Shown: positions 48,993 to 58,179 of the stretch, one piece after another
Position numbering within the stretch: the first letter of the stretch is position 1
How the letters are laid out: each line of letters starts with the position of its first letter
NCBI GenBank assembly: GCA_947500035.1
Contig: CANMQP010000029.1
Span: 1-64,000 of the forward strand
Direction: 5' to 3'
DNA length: 64,000 nt
DNA from: an uncultured Kiloniellaceae bacterium
GTDB taxonomy: Bacteria > Pseudomonadota > Alphaproteobacteria > Kiloniellales > Kiloniellaceae
Notes under the pieces: model-generated
Databases searched by the model: none
Seen by the model: only the letters and a program-made list of their open reading frames with translations
What the model was told of the DNA's origin: nothing
Program-made: the position numbers and the translations under genes

Positions 48993-49151
48993 GTCTTGCA
49001 CGCCGTGGGAAGAGGATCGGGCGGGAGGCTTTCACGGGAGACTCTGGCGAAAATGCGAAAGTATTCCGGCTCTCTCAAGGTCACGGTGGAAAAGAAGAGT
49101 TGTGTCGCGTGAGGGGCTGGTGGTTGCCCGCGGATTGAGTATTATTCGCAA

Positions 49152-49898
49152 ATGACAGCAAACTCAGATCGAAAGACCATGATCCTGACCGGCGCGAGCC
49201 GGGGGATTGGCCACTCCACCGTTCAGCGGTTCAGCAACGAGGGTTGGCAGGTCATCACCTGTTCGCGTGACGTGATTCCCATGGAGTGTCAGCGGGATCC
49301 AAACTGGACGCATCACATTACGGCCGATTTAGCGGAAACCGGCAGCACAGAAGCTTTCGTGGCGGAAGCAGTCGAGCTGCTTGGTGACGGTCCTCTCCAT
49401 GCACTGGTGAACAATGCCGCCGTTTCGCCCAAGACCCCTTTTAAGGAACGCTTAGGCTGTTTGAACGGCGACGTGGCGACCTGGAGAGAGGTTTTCGAGC
49501 TTAATTTTTTTGTGCCGCTGATGTTGGCACGCGGCTTCGCCGCGCACCTCGGGCGCGGCGCCGGGAGTGTTGTCAACATCACCTCGATTGCCGGTCACGG
49601 TGTGCATCCCTTCGCCGGCTCGGCCTATTCGACGTCGAAGGCCGCGCTGTCGGCTCTGACCCGCGAGCTTGCCGTCGAGATGGCGGGGCTTGGGGTCCGG
49701 GTGAATGCGGTCGCGCCCGGTGAAATTGAAACGGCGATGGTCGGCGAAGAATATGAAGCGCTGATCCCACGTATCCCGATGCAGCGTATGGGGGAGCCCT
49801 CGGAAGTGGCTTCCGCGGTCTATCAGCTTTGCACCGCTGATTTTGGCTATGTGACGGGAACAGAAGTCTTCGTCACCGGCGGGCAGCATCTCTATTGA
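49152..49898 (+). CDS. Short-chain dehydrogenase/reductase
   Basis: The 248-residue NAD(P)-dependent oxidoreductase of the classical SDR type has cofactor motif LTGASRGIGHS, the NNAAVS segment, catalytic Ser in NITSIAGHG, and YSTSK (Tyr-x3-Lys). The C-terminal ending is YVTGTEVFVTGGQHLY. Substrate is unknown. The first start codon ATG at 49152 follows an AT-rich region. It is a single gene, convergent with the winged-helix regulator. Confidence 0.88.
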   Translation: MTANSDRKTMILTGASRGIGHSTVQRFSNEGWQVITCSRDVIPMECQRDPNWTHHITADLAETGSTEAFVAEAVELLGDGPLHALVNNAAVSPKTPFKERLGCLNGDVATWREVFELNFFVPLMLARGFAAHLGRGAGSVVNITSIAGHGVHPFAGSAYSTSKAALSALTRELAVEMAGLGVRVNAVAPGEIETAMVGEEYEALIPRIPMQRMGEPSEVASAVYQLCTADFGYVTGTEVFVTGGQHLY

Positions 49899-49994
49899 CC
49901 CGAGATTTCCCTCAAGCAACCGAACGCAGTGGTCACGCTGAAAGCCGTGGCAGCGACATTCGTCGGAAAATGATAATTGGGCGGTGGGGCGGCG

Positions 49995-50537
49995 TCAGGC
50001 GATTCTGGCGCGGAGCTCCGACAGCCAGTTAAGGCGGCCGCGGGCCTGGTCGATATCGTGATCCAGCCAGGCGGTCAAATGCCCGCGGCCCTTCGCATGC
50101 TCGGCGCGCAGTTCGGAAAAATGCTCCATCTGGCGCTGTGCGAGCTCCTGCAGGATGTCGATCTGGATCAACTGATCTTCCTTGGACAGAAGATGCAGAA
50201 ACCGCATTTTCAAGGCGACGATCAGCTTGCTGACGTCATTGATAGGGGCGCGAGAGTTGGATTTCAGCAAACGCTGGATCTCTGCCGTGCCGTCTTCCGT
50301 GACCGTGAGAAGCGCCGTTTCTTCAGACGCGCCTGCCTTGACAGGTGCAATCAGCCGCTCGACCTTGAGGACTTCAAGCGGGGTTCCGACCAAGTCCAGC
50401 GAGGGGCCGATAACGTGGCCTGTAAATTGCTTGACCTCCTGCGCGAGCTGCGCATAGGTCAGGGGAGATTCCGTCAGGCAACCCAATGCGAGCAGCCGGA
50501 CGGCCTCGGTCGGTACAAGAGTGTTATCGCGATACAT
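49995..50537 (-). CDS. PadR-like winged-helix regulator (probable)
   Basis: The 180-residue protein has an N-terminal winged helix (VRLLALGCLTESPLTYAQLAQEVKQFTG...PLEVLKVERLIAP) and a long C-terminal helical part (RAPINDVSKLIVALKMRFLHLLSKEDQLIQIDILQELAQRQ) that fits dimerisation, as in PadR-type or Vir-like regulators. A perfect inverted repeat of Fur-like character (50603-50621) lies upstream of its start and could be its own operator. Target genes are unknown. Confidence 0.62.
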   Translation of the reverse strand: MYRDNTLVPTEAVRLLALGCLTESPLTYAQLAQEVKQFTGHVIGPSLDLVGTPLEVLKVERLIAPVKAGASEETALLTVTEDGTAEIQRLLKSNSRAPINDVSKLIVALKMRFLHLLSKEDQLIQIDILQELAQRQMEHFSELRAEHAKGRGHLTAWLDHDIDQARGRLNWLSELRARIA

Positions 50538-50602
50538 CGGCAGTGCCCTCTTATGACACTCTATATCTAGTTCATTGAGTCTTACTTGTCTAGTATTTGT
50601 TA

Positions 50603-50621
50603 TTGAGACGCATTCTCAATT
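50603..50621 (-). promoter_or_regulatory. Inverted repeat upstream of the winged-helix gene
   Basis: attgaga-cgcat-tctcaat, 7-bp perfect half-sites, 66-84 bp before the ATG at 50537. Similar in style to Fur/iron-box operators (TGAGAAT half-sites), or an auto-operator. Confidence 0.4.
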
Positions 50622-50816
50622 AAGTGCATCTGACAGAAACCTCGCAAACCTCCAAACACCCGCTCAAGGGTGTGGCGGCCGCGACGCTGCAACATCACTC
50701 CAGATCTGACTTCGTGCTTGCAAACAGAATTCTATCGCCAAGGCTGTCCCAATTCTTGACTTCCCGCACGGGGAGCCATGTCAGCGCGGGAGCGAGTCTT
50801 CGACGAAAGAGGCGCA

Positions 50817-51236
50817 TTACCAAGGGGTACTGGCGCTAATCGTCAGCGCCGTGCGTCTATAGCCGAACGGGCCTTCGCCAACCCAGTCCTTGCCGTTGGG
50901 GAACCGAACCTCTACGCCTTCGAGTTCATCAGGGTCAAACAGCCTCATGTTCACACCCATTTGGTCAACTGACGGGTTTTGATCTTTGAAGGAGTTTGTC
51001 AGGATCCAATGTGTGGTGGTCGCACAGGTCTCACAGGAATGGATCTCGACGCCGGGGGACTCTTTATCGCGGCGCGAGATCGAAAAAGTCTTGCCGCGTG
51101 TTTGGACCGAGGCGGAGGGGAAGTAGCCCCAGGCGCCACCGGCCTTGCGGCAGAGGCTGCAATTGCAATCGTTTATGAACTCAGGTTTGGCATCGATCGT
51201 GACGCTCGTTGCGCCACACAGACATTTACCTGTCAT
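50817..51236 (-). CDS. GFA-family zinc protein
   Basis: The 139-residue protein has the GFA/CENP-V zinc ligands CLCG near the N-terminus, CNCSLCRK, and CETCATTTHW. It resembles but is not identical to the gene at 32603-33019. Function is unproven. The ATG at 51236 has GGAGG 5 nt upstream and is preferred to the longer frame. It is a single gene. Confidence 0.82.
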   Translation of the reverse strand: MTGKCLCGATSVTIDAKPEFINDCNCSLCRKAGGAWGYFPSASVQTRGKTFSISRRDKESPGVEIHSCETCATTTHWILTNSFKDQNPSVDQMGVNMRLFDPDELEGVEVRFPNGKDWVGEGPFGYRRTALTISASTPW

Positions 51237-51527
51237 TCTTCCCTCCTTACGGGCCGTAAAGGCCTGCAACTTCCACAAGCCCCGTTTTCAAACATATGGA
51301 GGAGTTAGCACGACTGGTCTCGATTGTCTGCTTCGGAGCAACACTGCCCCAGGTGTGCGCTCCAGGGGGCGCAGGCAGTTAGTGGATTGGGAGCCAAGGT
51401 TCAGACCTTGGGAACTATGATGACCTCGAACTCAAGAGCAGGTTGATCCATCAACGTCCCATTCCCTGTGCCTTGCCAGAAAACCGGATCTCAGCACAGG
51501 GGGCGTCATGTTTCATGTCGTCTCATC

Positions 51528-52430
51528 CTAGGATTCCTGCACTCCGCGCAGGCGGTCGTTTCTGCGGCGCAAGAGTTCGAGCACCGTCATCAGGAGCACG
51601 GAGAAGATAATCAGCATGGTGGCGACCGCCAGGATCGTCGGGCTGATCTGCTCGCGGATACCGGCCCACATCTGGCGGGGAACCGTGCGCTGCTCGAAGC
51701 CGGAGATGAAGAGCACCACGACGACTTCGTCAAACGAGGTGATGAAGGCGAAGAGTGCGCCGGAGATCACGCCCGGCAGGATGAGAGGAACGATAATCTT
51801 GAAGAAGGTCGTCGTCGGATTGGCCCCGAGGCTCGCGGAGGCCCGCGTCAGGCTGTGATCGAAACCCACCAGGGTTGCGGTTACGGTGATCACGACGAAA
51901 GGTGTACCCAGCGCGGCATGTGCCAGAATGATACCCGGGAAGCTCTGGGTCAGACAGGCGCGTTCTTCGAGCATCCCGAAGGACCACTCGGGGGGAATGC
52001 AGACGCCGGAATAAAAGAAATACATGCCTGCTGCCGAGATGATCAGAGGCACGATCATCGGTGAGATCAGGATGCCCATGATCGCGCCACGGCCCGGAAG
52101 GTTGGAGCGGCTCAATCCCAAGGCCGCCAGAGTTCCCAGACCGGTTGCCAGGAAGGTCGCGAAGAAAGCGATAATGAAGCTGTTCTTGATCGAAAACAGC
52201 CATTGCTCATTGTTCAGGATATCCTGATACCAGCGGGTAGAATAGGCTGTGGACTCGAATGCCAGCATACCCGGGCTGAAGGTGAAGTAAGGCTCCGCGT
52301 TGAACGACAGGGGAATGATCACCAGGATCGGCAGGATCAGGAACAGGAAGATCAGACCGCAGAGGAAGCGAAAACTGTAGTGCCAGACTTTGCCCATCGG
52401 ACCGACATAGGGAGGGAGCGCAGTTGCCAT
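51528..52430 (-). CDS. ABC transporter permease (PotC-like)
   Basis: The 300-residue permease has six helices of the BPD_transp_1 type with the EAA-like loop HSLTRASASLGANPTTTFFKIIVPLILPGV. It is PotC-like, the second permease of spermidine/putrescine-type importers. It is 7 bp downstream of the PotB-like gene and completes the polyamine-type operon (ATPase, binding protein, PotB-like, PotC-like). Confidence 0.88.
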   Translation of the reverse strand: MATALPPYVGPMGKVWHYSFRFLCGLIFLFLILPILVIIPLSFNAEPYFTFSPGMLAFESTAYSTRWYQDILNNEQWLFSIKNSFIIAFFATFLATGLGTLAALGLSRSNLPGRGAIMGILISPMIVPLIISAAGMYFFYSGVCIPPEWSFGMLEERACLTQSFPGIILAHAALGTPFVVITVTATLVGFDHSLTRASASLGANPTTTFFKIIVPLILPGVISGALFAFITSFDEVVVVLFISGFEQRTVPRQMWAGIREQISPTILAVATMLIIFSVLLMTVLELLRRRNDRLRGVQES

Positions 52431-52437
52431 CTATCGA

Positions 52438-53697
52438 TTATCCCAGCTTCATGTTGTCGATGCCGACAAGGCGGTTGTAGAGCCAATAGAGCGCCAGAAC
52501 GCCGGCCAGCAGGATACCGCCCAAGGCCGCGGCAAGCCCCCAGTTGAGGGACTGCTGCATGTGATAGGCGATGAAGTTACTGATCAGCTGGCCCGTGCGG
52601 CCGCCGACAAGGGCCGGCGTGATGTAGTAGCCGATGGCCAGAATGAACACTAGGATCGAGCCGGCACCGATCCCGGGAACGGTCTGTGGGAAGTAGACCG
52701 TCCAGAAGGCCCGTGCCGGTGTGGCGCCGAGCGACTTGGCGGCGCGCATGTAGCTGGGCGAGATCGTTTTCATGACCGAGAAGAGCGGCAACACCATGAA
52801 GGGCAGCAGGATGTGCACCATGGCCACGACCGTTCCGGTCATATTGTAGATCATCTGGATCCGCCCGTCCTCGCCAATGATCCCGGTCCACACCAGAATA
52901 TCGTTCAGCACACCCTCGGTTTGCAGCAGCACGATCCAGGAGGATGTGCGCACCAACAGCGATGTCCAGAAGGGCAGAAGCACCAGTATCATCAAGAGAT
53001 TACTGGTCTTGGTCGGCAGGATCGCCATCAGATAGGCGATCGGATAGGCCAGCAGGACGCAGAGCGCGGTGATGAGGAGACTGACCCACAGCGTGCGCAG
53101 AAACAGCGGCACGTATATCTGCCGGGATTCAGGCTGATCGACGATCGCCCCCTCGACGCTATAGGTCTTGTCGATGGCGGCGAGGTAGTAGGAGAGGGTG
53201 TAGGGCTCGGCGAGGCGCTTCATGACCGACCAGGTTTCAGGCTCGCTCCAGCGCTTGTCGAGCGCGACCAGATCCGCCTTCGTCGGCTCGGTCTTCAAAC
53301 GTCTCAGGTTTCGCCCGGCTTTCGTGATCAGGCTCCGCGAACCCGCCAATTCGTAGTTGAGCCGAGTCGCGACCTTGCCGAGGGAGCGCTCTTTCGCAGC
53401 AGCGGCAAACTCGCGCGCCATGGAATCATAGATTTCGTCGCCCGGAAGGCCTTCTCCATCCCAGGCGCGCAGCATCTCGGCGGTTTCGGGGAGAATTTCC
53501 GACACGGTCGGATTATCGACACCGCGAAACACCATCAGGGCGATGGGGTAAACAAAGGTTATGAGGATGAAGGCGAGAAGGGGAAGGACTAATGCGAGGG
53601 CGCGCATCCGGTTGCGGCGCTCCGCGCGGGCCAAACTGAGTTTTAGCGGAACGCCCGCCGCATCCAGCATGGGGCCGCTTGTATCAACCTGTGCCAT
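52438..53697 (-). CDS. ABC transporter permease (PotB-like), with an N-terminal extracytoplasmic insertion
   Basis: The 419-residue permease is longer than the usual 280-300 residues. After TM1 (about 31-53) comes an extracytoplasmic stretch of about 130-150 residues, before the standard core (LFLRTLWVSLLITALCVLLAYPIAYL). The EAA loop is MRAAKSLGATPARAFWTVYFPQTVPGI. It pairs with the PotC-like gene. Such extended PotB homologues occur in alphaproteobacteria. A hairpin/T-run separates it from the binding-protein gene. Confidence 0.86.
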   Translation of the reverse strand: MAQVDTSGPMLDAAGVPLKLSLARAERRNRMRALALVLPLLAFILITFVYPIALMVFRGVDNPTVSEILPETAEMLRAWDGEGLPGDEIYDSMAREFAAAAKERSLGKVATRLNYELAGSRSLITKAGRNLRRLKTEPTKADLVALDKRWSEPETWSVMKRLAEPYTLSYYLAAIDKTYSVEGAIVDQPESRQIYVPLFLRTLWVSLLITALCVLLAYPIAYLMAILPTKTSNLLMILVLLPFWTSLLVRTSSWIVLLQTEGVLNDILVWTGIIGEDGRIQMIYNMTGTVVAMVHILLPFMVLPLFSVMKTISPSYMRAAKSLGATPARAFWTVYFPQTVPGIGAGSILVFILAIGYYITPALVGGRTGQLISNFIAYHMQQSLNWGLAAALGGILLAGVLALYWLYNRLVGIDNMKLG

Positions 53698-53763
53698 TCA
53701 AATTCCCCAGGACCAGCAACTGCACAAAAACAAAGAGATCAAGAAACCGGCAAACAAACGAAC

Positions 53764-53822
53764 AAAAAAAACGGAAGAGACTTCGGTGCCGGGCGTGGCG
53801 GGAACCCCGTGAGATTCCCGCC
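53764..53822 (-). terminator. Intercistronic hairpins and T-run after the binding-protein gene
   Basis: On the minus strand: an 8-bp stem (53797-53804 with 53815-53822), then a small GAAG-tct-CTTC hairpin directly followed by eight T (53764-53771). It lies between the polyamine-binding protein and the PotB-like gene, so it may reduce read-through and favour excess binding protein. Confidence 0.5.
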
Positions 53823-53848
53823 GACCCGAGACGGTTTATGCCGTCAGA

Positions 53849-54928
53849 TTACTTCGCGAGCCAAGCGGCGAAACGCTCGTTCAACTCGTCCGCGTTGTCA
53901 GCCCAGAACTCAAAGTCGTTCTGCAGAGCAGCTTTGAAGTTTTCCGGTGCCGTTGGCATGTGTGGCTTCACGTCGTCCGCTACGAGCGGGAAGGAAGACT
54001 GCCGAACCGGACCGTAGGAGATCCATTTGGACTGATCGGCCAGACGCTGGGTGTCGGTCGAGAACTTCACGAAGTCCAGAGTGGCTTCCATGTCCTTTGC
54101 ACCTTTTGGGATCACCCAAAGGTCCAGATCCCAGACCTGTCCGTCCCAGATGATTTCGAACGGCTTTTTCTCGGTAAAGATCGCGTTGAAGAGGCGGCCG
54201 TTGTAGGCCGAAGCGATCGAGACTTCACCATCAGCCAGCATCTGCGGCGGCTGTGCGCCAGCTTCCCACCAGATCACATCGTCTTTGATCGTGTCCAGCT
54301 TGGCGAAGGCGCGGTCGACACCCTCCGGTGTGCTGAGAACTTCGTAGACCTGCTCAAGCGGAACACCATCGGCCATCAGGGCCCATTCCAGGTTCACTTT
54401 CGGGTTTTTACGCAAGCCGCGTTTGCCCGGGAACTTCTCCGTATCGAAAAGATCCGCGATCTCGGTCGGCTTTTCGTTCGGATATTTCGAGGCGTCGAAG
54501 GCAAAGACCGTCGACCAGACGATCGTGCCGACGGAGCACTCGGTGAGAGTGTTGGGCAGGAAGTCGTCCGCAGCCGGCGTGCCGTCTGGTGCGGGTGGCA
54601 GGATCGAGTGATCGATCGGTTCCAGAATGCCTTCGTCACAACCACGGACCGCGTCGGAGAGTTCGACGTCGACCAGATTCCAGGTGACGTTGCCGGCTTC
54701 CACCTGCGCTCGAACCTGGGCGAGACCGCCGTTATAGTCTTCGGAGTTGATCTTAATGCCGGTGTTTTCCGTGAAAGGCTTGTGATAAGCCTCCACCTGG
54801 CTCTTGGTGTAGGCGCCGCCCCAAGACACGATGGTCAGGGAATCCGCTGCTGTGGCAGGTCCGGCTGCGTAGGCGGCAGCCGAAAGTGCGACAACGGCAG
54901 CGCCGGTGTACTTCATCATTGATTTCAT
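53849..54928 (-). CDS. Periplasmic polyamine-type substrate-binding protein (PotD/PotF-like)
   Basis: The 359-residue exported protein has a signal peptide (MKSMMKYTGAAVVALSAAAYA). Its mature part is type II periplasmic-binding fold of the spermidine/putrescine group (LTIVSWGGAYTKSQVEAYHKPFTENTGIKI; GCDEGILEPIDHSILP; WSTVFAFDASKYPNEKP; VSIASAYNGRLFNAIF). The ATG at 54928 has GGGAG about 10 nt upstream. It is the second gene of the operon. Confidence 0.88.
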   Translation of the reverse strand: MKSMMKYTGAAVVALSAAAYAAGPATAADSLTIVSWGGAYTKSQVEAYHKPFTENTGIKINSEDYNGGLAQVRAQVEAGNVTWNLVDVELSDAVRGCDEGILEPIDHSILPPAPDGTPAADDFLPNTLTECSVGTIVWSTVFAFDASKYPNEKPTEIADLFDTEKFPGKRGLRKNPKVNLEWALMADGVPLEQVYEVLSTPEGVDRAFAKLDTIKDDVIWWEAGAQPPQMLADGEVSIASAYNGRLFNAIFTEKKPFEIIWDGQVWDLDLWVIPKGAKDMEATLDFVKFSTDTQRLADQSKWISYGPVRQSSFPLVADDVKPHMPTAPENFKAALQNDFEFWADNADELNERFAAWLAK

Positions 54929-55103
54929 GGCTATCATTCTCCCAGTTATTAAGCCTCTGTTTCGTACTCTTTGTTCAAACGCTCGGAAGTTGCGGGACAT
55001 CTTTACCGGTCGCCGCGGTGTTTCTTATTGGTTGTTATTCGAGGAATTTGCATCGCCTTCAGCCTTTTCAGTCTCTACCGGACTCAAACCCGCTGTGTCA
55101 GTT

Positions 55104-56198
55104 TTAAGCGTCCAGTGCCCTGCAATCTTCCGCCTGCCAGCCGACCTTGACCGTCTCGCCGGGGCGAAGGTGCACGTGGCCTGCGGAGTTCGGGACCTTG
55201 ACGATGAAGTCATCATGACCGCAGACCGAGACCCGCGTGCGCATGTGATCGCCAAGATAAATCAGTTCCTCGACGCGTGCGTCGAAAACATTCGGGCAGA
55301 CACCATCCGAGGGGTTCACCATGACCCGTTCGGGGCGCAGCGAGAGGGATGAGCGGCTGCCGATGCCGTCGATGTTCACTGGCACGGCCTTGACCTCTCC
55401 GCTGCCGTCGACCTCTACCGTGCAGGTCGCACCGTTTACGCCTGTGACCTTGCCCGACAGCTTATTGTTTTCGCCGATGAACTGAGCGACGAAGGAATTC
55501 TCGGGCAGCTCGTAGAGCTGGTCGGGCGGGGCCAGTTGCTGGATGACGCCGTCGTTAAAGACCGCAACCCGATCCGACATGGTCAGAGCTTCCGACTGGT
55601 CATGGGTCACGTAAACGACTGTCACGCCGAGATTGTCGTGGATATGCTTGATCTCATACTGCATTTGCTCGCGCAGCTGCTTGTCGAGCGCACCCAGCGG
55701 TTCGTCCATCAGGACCAGCTTGGGCTCGAACACCAGGGCGCGCGCCACTGCGACGCGCTGGGCCTGACCGCCCGAAAGCTGAGCCGGGCGCCGCCCGGCG
55801 AAACCGCCAAGCTGCACCATGTCCAACGCGCGTTCGACACGGGTCTCGATGTCGGCCTTGCTCATCTTGCGCACGACCAGGGGATAGGCCAGATTTTCGG
55901 CCACCGTCATATGCGGGAAGAGGGCGTAGTTCTGGAACACCATGCCGATATCGCGTTTGTGCGGCGGCACGTTGTTGATCGACTCACCGTCCAGGATGAT
56001 CTTGCCGTGAGTCGCGGTTTCAAACCCCGCCAGCATCATCAAACAGGTCGTCTTGCCGGACCCAGAGGGGCCCAACATTGTCAGAAATTCGCCTTTGGCT
56101 ATATCGAGATTGAGATTTTTGACGACAAGCACTTCGCCGTCATAGCTTTTCTGGACCTCCTCGAAGCGTACGAGGATTTCTGCGTTCTCAGCCACCAT
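55104..56198 (-). CDS. ABC transporter ATP-binding protein (PotA-like)
   Basis: The 364-residue ATPase has Walker A GPSGSGKTT, the Q-loop VFQNYALFPHMT, signature LSGGQAQRVA, Walker B LVLMDEPLGALD, and H-loop VYVTHD. A C-terminal TOBE domain (LSLRPERVMV...) follows, as in PotA. It energises the permeases at 51528-53697. It is the first gene of the operon and carries a hairpin-containing leader. Confidence 0.92.
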   Translation of the reverse strand: MVAENAEILVRFEEVQKSYDGEVLVVKNLNLDIAKGEFLTMLGPSGSGKTTCLMMLAGFETATHGKIILDGESINNVPPHKRDIGMVFQNYALFPHMTVAENLAYPLVVRKMSKADIETRVERALDMVQLGGFAGRRPAQLSGGQAQRVAVARALVFEPKLVLMDEPLGALDKQLREQMQYEIKHIHDNLGVTVVYVTHDQSEALTMSDRVAVFNDGVIQQLAPPDQLYELPENSFVAQFIGENNKLSGKVTGVNGATCTVEVDGSGEVKAVPVNIDGIGSRSSLSLRPERVMVNPSDGVCPNVFDARVEELIYLGDHMRTRVSVCGHDDFIVKVPNSAGHVHLRPGETVKVGWQAEDCRALDA

Positions 56199-56546
56199 TC
56201 AGCCCTGTCCCTGCTGATATTCGGCGGGTCTTCCAGGTCTAGCGCCGTCGTGTACCCGCTCTGTTACGGGTACGCTACGCTAAATTGTCGCCGATTGTCA
56301 CGCCTTATACGCAGGTTTTTTCGCGGCGCAAAAAGGTGTTTAAAAATAAAGTCTTACCGTGTGGTTTAGGTAAAACCTTTGCATGCACCCTACCGCAAAG
56401 GGCAGTCCGAAAAAGTTAAAGTCGCGTGCAAGAGATATTCTCAATAGGCATATTAACAACGTCAATGCGGTCTTGCGGTCTGCCACTCCAGGCCGTTTGA
56501 TTTCCTGGGCAAGGCGTTTGCAGTTCAGAAGACCTTCATCCGTGAT
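56199..56546. other. Intergenic region upstream of the polyamine operon
   Basis: No gene is supported in about 350 bases. A 7-bp perfect inverted repeat (gtacccg 56252-56258 / cgggtac 56267-56273) lies about 55 bp before the PotA-like start and could be an operator or leader hairpin. The middle is AT-rich (promoter). Confidence 0.45.
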
Positions 56547-57764
56547 TTAGGCCGCGCGATCCAACTTGAGGTCTTGCCAGATCGCGAGCAGGGCCTCGAC
56601 CAGTCGGTCGATATCCGCGTCGCTGTGCAGGGGTGAAGGCGTCAGGCGCAGTCTTTCCGTGCCGCGCGGCACCGTCGGATAGTTGATCGGCTGGACGTAA
56701 ATTCCATAGCTGTCCAACAGCGTATCCGTGACCTGACGGCAGAGGACGGGGTCGCCCACCGCGACGGGCACGATATGGCTGACCGAGGGCATAACGGGTA
56801 GACCGGCGGCAAGCAGGCGCGCTTTTACAGTTGCTGCACGCTCCTGATGGCGCTCGCGTTCGATCGCGCTCGACTTCAGGTGCTTGATGCTCGCACAAGC
56901 CCCGGCAGCGACTGCCGGCGGCAGGGAGGTGGTGAAGATAAAACCTGATGCGAAGCTTCTGACGAAGTCTACGAGGGCGCTGGACGCAGCGATGTAGCCG
57001 CCGAAGACGCCAAAGGCCTTGCCGAGCGTTCCTTCAATCACGGTCAGGCGGTCCATGAGGCCTTCGCGCTCAGCAACGCCGCCTCCGCGTGGTCCGTAGA
57101 GACCGACCGCGTGCACTTCGTCCAGGTAGGTCATGGCATTGTGTTTCTCCGCAACATCGCAGAGTTCCGCGATCGGAGCGATATCGCCGTCCATGGAGTA
57201 AACCGATTCGAAGGCAACGAGTTTGGGGCGCGCCGGATCTATCTCGCTCAAGAGGCGATCAAGATCTTCGGGATCGCTGTGCTTGAAAATCTTCCGCTCG
57301 GCACGGCTGTGACGAATGCCTTCGATCATTGAGGCATGGTTGAGGGCATCGGAGAGAACAACGCAGTCGGGCAAGCGGCTGGCCAAGGTGCCCAGGGCCG
57401 CCCAGTTCGAAACATAGCCGGAGGTGAAAAGCAGGGCGGCTTCTTTGCCGTGCAGATCCGCAAGTTCGCGTTCCAGCAGGACATGATAGTGATTGGTGCC
57501 GGAGATATTGCGTGTGCCGCCCGCGCCAGCGCCGCAGCGGTCCACGGCCTCATGAATGGCCGCTATCACCGAAGGATGCTGGCCCATTCCAAGGTAATCG
57601 TTCGAACACCAGACGGTAACGCTGGTCTGTTCGTCGCCCCGATGATGGGTCGCAGTCGGAAACTGGCCGGCCCGGCGCTCCAGATCTGCGAAGATCCGAT
57701 AGCGGCCTTCTGTTTTCAGGCCTGAAACTGCGTCTGTGAAGAAGCCTTCGTAATCCATCTTCAT
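56547..57764 (-). CDS. hemA: 5-Aminolevulinate synthase
   Basis: The 405-residue PLP enzyme condenses glycine and succinyl-CoA to ALA, the C4 route used by alphaproteobacteria. Markers: [32 protein letters not shown], the PLP-Lys region [18 protein letters not shown], and [13 protein letters not shown]. Length matches ALAS. The ATG at 57764 is preferred to the TTG at 57773. An FNR-like palindrome lies about 390 bp upstream. Confidence 0.95.
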   Translation of the reverse strand: MKMDYEGFFTDAVSGLKTEGRYRIFADLERRAGQFPTATHHRGDEQTSVTVWCSNDYLGMGQHPSVIAAIHEAVDRCGAGAGGTRNISGTNHYHVLLERELADLHGKEAALLFTSGYVSNWAALGTLASRLPDCVVLSDALNHASMIEGIRHSRAERKIFKHSDPEDLDRLLSEIDPARPKLVAFESVYSMDGDIAPIAELCDVAEKHNAMTYLDEVHAVGLYGPRGGGVAEREGLMDRLTVIEGTLGKAFGVFGGYIAASSALVDFVRSFASGFIFTTSLPPAVAAGACASIKHLKSSAIERERHQERAATVKARLLAAGLPVMPSVSHIVPVAVGDPVLCRQVTDTLLDSYGIYVQPINYPTVPRGTERLRLTPSPLHSDADIDRLVEALLAIWQDLKLDRAA

Positions 57765-58179
57765 GGTTCCCAACTTGTCGAACGAACGGCAAAACCTGCA
57801 ACGGGCCCGCGAACACTCAGTCTTTCAGCGGGCTTTCGAGCCACCCCGAACACTACCAAATGTGAGCCTGGAGTGCAGATTTGTACCCCTAACTTAGCAA
57901 TATATCTCAGTTCTTTCAGTGTCTCCGTGTCCTATGGTCGCATATCTCACGAAGACGTTACTCCCACCGTGCCATCAAACGAGACCAGGTTGAAGCCCTG
58001 CAATGTTTCTCATCTATTCAGTGAGAAACGGTCATCTGCTGGAACCGTCGCACTCGAAATCTCTGCACCGCTTCCGGCGTTTTGAGATGGTTCCAACTCC
58101 AGGATTTGGATCAACTCGACGATAGATAGACTATTCCTATTCCATTGAACTTGACTTAAGTCACGTCCCAACTTGCTAC
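57765..58179. other. Long leader/intergenic region upstream of hemA
   Basis: No gene is supported in about 415 bases. It carries an FNR-like palindrome at 58151-58164 and must contain the hemA promoter. A TATCTA at about 58123-58128 (minus strand) could be its -10 element, which would give a leader of about 350 nt. Confidence 0.45.
58151..58164 (-). promoter_or_regulatory. FNR/FixK-like box upstream of hemA
   Basis: TTGACTTAAGTCAC is 12 of 14 identical to the box at 47329 (TTGATTTAAGTCAT). FNR-type control of hemA is known in phototrophic alphaproteobacteria; here it is inferred from sequence and position. Confidence 0.45.

Noticed and set aside
50624..50839. A 71-codon plus-strand open frame in the gap before the GFA gene.
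   Set aside because: No ribosome site, no family features, and it overlaps the probable operator/promoter region.
51394..51411. Small inverted repeat ccaaggt-tcag-accttgg.
   Set aside because: Seven base pairs in an intergenic gap with no T-run or gene-related position. Within what chance allows.
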